Source: Streptomyces pseudovenezuelae (GTDB taxonomy: Bacteria > Actinomycetota > Actinomycetes > Streptomycetales > Streptomycetaceae). Taken from it: a stretch of 64,000 bases of DNA. The translations under genes were made by a program, and so were the position numbers. Each line of letters starts with the position of its first letter. The stretch's first letter is position 1. The stretch is taken from positions 496,001 to 560,000 of the forward strand of contig NZ_KQ948150.1 of assembly GCF_001513955.1 (NCBI RefSeq). The letters run 5' to 3'. Below the pieces are notes generated by a model. The model saw only the letters and a program-made list of their open reading frames with translations. It searched no databases and had not been told where the DNA came from. This document shows positions 61,458 to 64,000 of this stretch, in pieces.

Positions 61458-63061
61458 CGGACACGAGAGCGCAGGTGCTGATAGCGGGCGGCGGGCCGGC
61501 CGGACTCGGGGCCGCCATCGAACTCGGCCGGCGCGGGGTGCGCACCTGCCTGGTGGAACCGCGCATCACCGTCGACGACGGCAGGCCCCGTGCCAAGACG
61601 ACCAGCATCCGGACCATGGAGCATCTGCGCCGGTGGGGCCTGGCCGACCGGCTGCGTGCCGCAGCGTCGATGCCCGTCGCCTGGTCCCAGGACGTCATCT
61701 TCTGCACCTCCCTGCTCGGCACCGAACTCACCCGCTTCTGCAACGCGTTCGGCCTCCATGAGGGTCGTAGCGAACACTGGGCGGAGGCCGGTCAGCAGGT
61801 GCCCCAGCCGATCGTCGAGCGCGTGTTGCGCAAGGCGGTCTCCGAACTCGCCACGGTGGACGTGCTCGTCGGTCACACCGTGACGGCCATCGATCATGAC
61901 GTGGCCGGAGTGCGCGCCACCGTTTCCTCGGCTGACGGTTCGTCCAGCGTCGTCGAAGCCGACTACCTGCTGGGGTGCGACGGCGCGGGCGGGATCAGCC
62001 GCGCGGCGATCGGCGCCACGTACACCGGGGCGTCCGGTGAACGTCCGAACCTCAACATCGTCTTCCGCGCTCCCGAATTGGCTCGGCGGATCAGTCTGGA
62101 CCCAGCCGTGCAGTACTGGATCGTCAGCGCCGAGGCCTCCGGGCTGATGGGTCGGCTCGATCTGGAGGACCAGTGGTGGGCGATCGTCCAGCACGCCGAC
62201 ACTCGGGCGTCAGGACCCGCCCCCGAGGCACTTGTCCGATCACTCATCGGAGGCGCCGCAGACGATCTGGAGGTACAGGTCATCGCCACTGACCGCTGGG
62301 TCGCCCGGATGATGCTCGTCGACCGTTACCAGTCCGGGCGGGTCTTCCTGGTCGGCGACGCGGCCCATCTCAACCCGCCGTGGGGCGGTCACGGTTACAA
62401 CACCTGCGTGGGCGACGCGGTGAACATCGCCTGGAAACTCGCCGCCGTCATCCAGGGATGGGGCGGCCCCGAGCTCCTGCGGAGTTACGAAGCCGAGCGT
62501 CGGCCGGTCGCCGCGCAGACCATCGCCGACAGCGCGGCCCAGGACCGGCTGCTCGCCCCGTCCTTCACGGACGCCGACAATGCCCGGCTGGCCACCGCGC
62601 TCCAGGCCAAGCGCAGCGAATTCCACAGCGAAGGCCTCGTACTCGGCTACCACTACGCCGGTTCACCCGTCATCGTCGACGACGGCTCACCGACACCGGC
62701 CCACCAGCTCACCACGTACCACCCCTCAACACGCCCCGGCACCCGCCTTCCCCACACCTGGCTCCCCGACGGACGCTCCCTCTACGACCTGCTCGGCGAG
62801 GGCTTCACCCTGCTGCGCCTGTCCGAGACCGCCGACCCTGCCCCGCTGCAACGGGCGGCCCATATCCGCGGGGTACCACTGACGCTGCTGGATCTCCCGG
62901 AACTCGACCTGGCCGACCGATATGGCGCACCACTGTTGCTGATCCGCCCCGACCAGCACATCGCCTGGCGCGGCGACGCCACGGCCAACGCCGTCCGCGT
63001 GATCGACACGGCCCGCGGGGCGCTCACCAGGCGCTCGCCCGCCCGCGGCCGCAGACCATGA
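61454..63061 (+). CDS. FAD-dependent aromatic hydroxylase (PHBH/PgaE-type)
   Basis: This 535-residue flavoprotein starts at a GTG overlapping the previous stop. It has the dinucleotide motif VLIAGGGPAGLGAAIEL, the DG motif LLGCDGAGGISR, the GDAAHLNPPWGGHG FAD-ribityl motif and a C-terminal thioredoxin-like domain (about 430-520). This is the class A family of phenol and resorcinol hydroxylases. It probably adds a hydroxyl group to a phenol released from the flavonoid (such as a phloroglucinol-type ring) before cleavage. Confidence 0.93.
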   Translation: MTDTRAQVLIAGGGPAGLGAAIELGRRGVRTCLVEPRITVDDGRPRAKTTSIRTMEHLRRWGLADRLRAAASMPVAWSQDVIFCTSLLGTELTRFCNAFGLHEGRSEHWAEAGQQVPQPIVERVLRKAVSELATVDVLVGHTVTAIDHDVAGVRATVSSADGSSSVVEADYLLGCDGAGGISRAAIGATYTGASGERPNLNIVFRAPELARRISLDPAVQYWIVSAEASGLMGRLDLEDQWWAIVQHADTRASGPAPEALVRSLIGGAADDLEVQVIATDRWVARMMLVDRYQSGRVFLVGDAAHLNPPWGGHGYNTCVGDAVNIAWKLAAVIQGWGGPELLRSYEAERRPVAAQTIADSAAQDRLLAPSFTDADNARLATALQAKRSEFHSEGLVLGYHYAGSPVIVDDGSPTPAHQLTTYHPSTRPGTRLPHTWLPDGRSLYDLLGEGFTLLRLSETADPAPLQRAAHIRGVPLTLLDLPELDLADRYGAPLLLIRPDQHIAWRGDATANAVRVIDTARGALTRRSPARGRRP

Positions 63062-63118
63062 GTGAACTCGTCACCCGCTCGCCGTCGCGGGCGGCGCCCC
63101 TCCGGAAAGGACCATCCA

Positions 63119-64000
63119 TTGATTCCCCCTTCCCACGCCCTTCCCTTCCCCGACGGCTTCCTGTGGGGAGCCTCCACCGCCGCCCACCAGATCGAGGGCA
63201 ACAACACCAACGGCGACTGGTGGGAGTTCGAACAGCGCGGCGGTTCCGCCGCCATGCGCGTCGCCGAACCCAGCGGTGACGCTGCCGACAGCTACCACCG
63301 GTGGCGCGAGGACATGGATCTGCTCGCCGGACTCGGCTTCACCGACTACCGCTTCAGTATCGAATGGGCCCGCATCGAGCCCGCCGAGGGACAGTTCTCC
63401 CGCGCGGCGCTCGCGCACTACCGGCGGATGGTCGAGGGCGCCCTCGAACGCGGCCTGCGCCCCATGGTCACGTTGCACCACTTCACCGTGCCCCGCTGGT
63501 TCGCCGAGCGCGGCGGCTGGACGGCGGACGGTGCCGCCGCTCTCTTCGAGCGGTACGTCACCGCGACCGCGCCCGTCATCAGAAGCGGCGTCCGGCATGT
63601 GTGCACCATCAACGAGCCCAACATCGCAGCGATCTTCGGTACCGTCCCGGAGTCGGGCACCGAGGCACCCGCCGCGGGCCTCCCGCTGCCTGACAAGGCT
63701 GTCGGTGACGCCCTGATCGAGGCTCACCACCTCGCCAGGGTCGCCGTCAAGGCGATCTCCGCCGACATCCAGGTCGGCTGGTCCGTCGCCAACCTGTCCT
63801 ACCAGGCTCTGCCCGGTGCCGAGGAGTTGGCAGCGGCCTACCGACACCCCCGCGAGGACGTGTTCCTGGAGGCCGCCCGCGGCGACGACTGGATCGGCGT
63901 CCAGTCCTACACCCGCACCAGGGTCGGCCCGGACGGCCCCCTCCCCGTGCCCGACGACGCCGAACGCACCCTCACCGGCTGGGAGTACTACCCCCGAGCC
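63119..64000 (+). CDS. GH1 beta-glucosidase (C-terminus beyond right edge)
   Basis: The first 294 residues are seen, from a TTG at 63119 behind GGAAAGGA. GH1 features: FPDGFLWGASTAAHQIEG at the start, YRFSIEWARIEP, and the acid/base E166 in TINEPN. The nucleophile (ENG) lies past the edge. Two beta-glucosidase types (GH3 and GH1) in one operon suggest handling of different glycosides. A TTG start is rarer, but the conserved N-terminus requires it. Confidence 0.93.
   Translation, partial: MIPPSHALPFPDGFLWGASTAAHQIEGNNTNGDWWEFEQRGGSAAMRVAEPSGDAADSYHRWREDMDLLAGLGFTDYRFSIEWARIEPAEGQFSRAALAHYRRMVEGALERGLRPMVTLHHFTVPRWFAERGGWTADGAAALFERYVTATAPVIRSGVRHVCTINEPNIAAIFGTVPESGTEAPAAGLPLPDKAVGDALIEAHHLARVAVKAISADIQVGWSVANLSYQALPGAEELAAAYRHPREDVFLEAARGDDWIGVQSYTRTRVGPDGPLPVPDDAERTLTGWEYYPRA

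Overview
The window reads as chromosomal DNA of a Streptomyces or a close relative. It is uniformly very GC-rich with strong third-position GC. It carries actinobacterial signatures: a WhiB-like protein, SHOCT, DUF2252 and amphi-Trp proteins, CBM3/GH16 and GH20 enzymes, and many GTG/TTG starts. I saw no tRNA, rRNA, CRISPR array, complete insertion sequence or prophage.

Layout. (1) 1-12334 is the edge of a biosynthetic cluster. A leftward nonribosomal peptide synthetase (C-A-T-C-A-T-E, open at the left edge) is preceded by a PLP enzyme of the cysteate/threonine synthase type. Divergent from these lie a 2-oxo-acid dehydrogenase E1-alpha gene and an unusual E1-beta/E2 fusion gene. (2) 12351-16635 holds a secreted peptidase-inhibitor-like protein, a Tat-exported VioB-type ferritin-like protein, a SMI1/KNR4 protein and an MFS exporter. 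(3) 16880-31624 is a stress or maintenance block of mostly small proteins: amphi-Trp, SHOCT, DUF6325, DUF2252, a CMD-like protein, DUF7144, ClC, YihY, GAP, transhydrogenase PntAB, WhiB-like, hemerythrin, DUF2945 and a pyrimidine-dimer glycosylase-like protein. (4) 31738-36089 is a glycan module with a GH16-CBM3 enzyme, a GH20 hexosaminidase and a divergent GntR/UTRA regulator between arrays of ACTGGTC-type operators. (5) 36374-44310 is accessory. It has a MarR regulator divergent from an orphan binding protein, two unknown proteins, a 958-residue one-pass membrane receptor-like protein with a degenerate STAND-like cytoplasmic half, and an NPPY methyltransferase.

(6) 44455-64000 (continuing past the right edge) is the most coherent system: an apparent flavonoid-glycoside utilisation locus. 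An IclR regulator is divergent from a monocupin quercetinase (queD) and an esterase. These are followed by a family-5 binding protein, a permease, a permease-ATPase fusion and a second ATPase. After those come GH3, GH78 alpha-L-rhamnosidase, two more paralogous esterases, an intradiol dioxygenase, a fumarylacetoacetase-family hydrolase, a flavin monooxygenase and a GH1 beta-glucosidase. The inferred flow is import of glycosides such as rutin or quercitrin, removal of rhamnose and glucose, opening of the flavonol by QueD with CO release, hydrolysis of the depside by an esterase, and hydroxylation and cleavage of the released phenol ring. Eight of the joins are 4-nt start/stop overlaps, so much of the operon looks translationally coupled.

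Functions are assigned from motifs read by eye. No database search was run, and domain borders and specificity codes are approximate.
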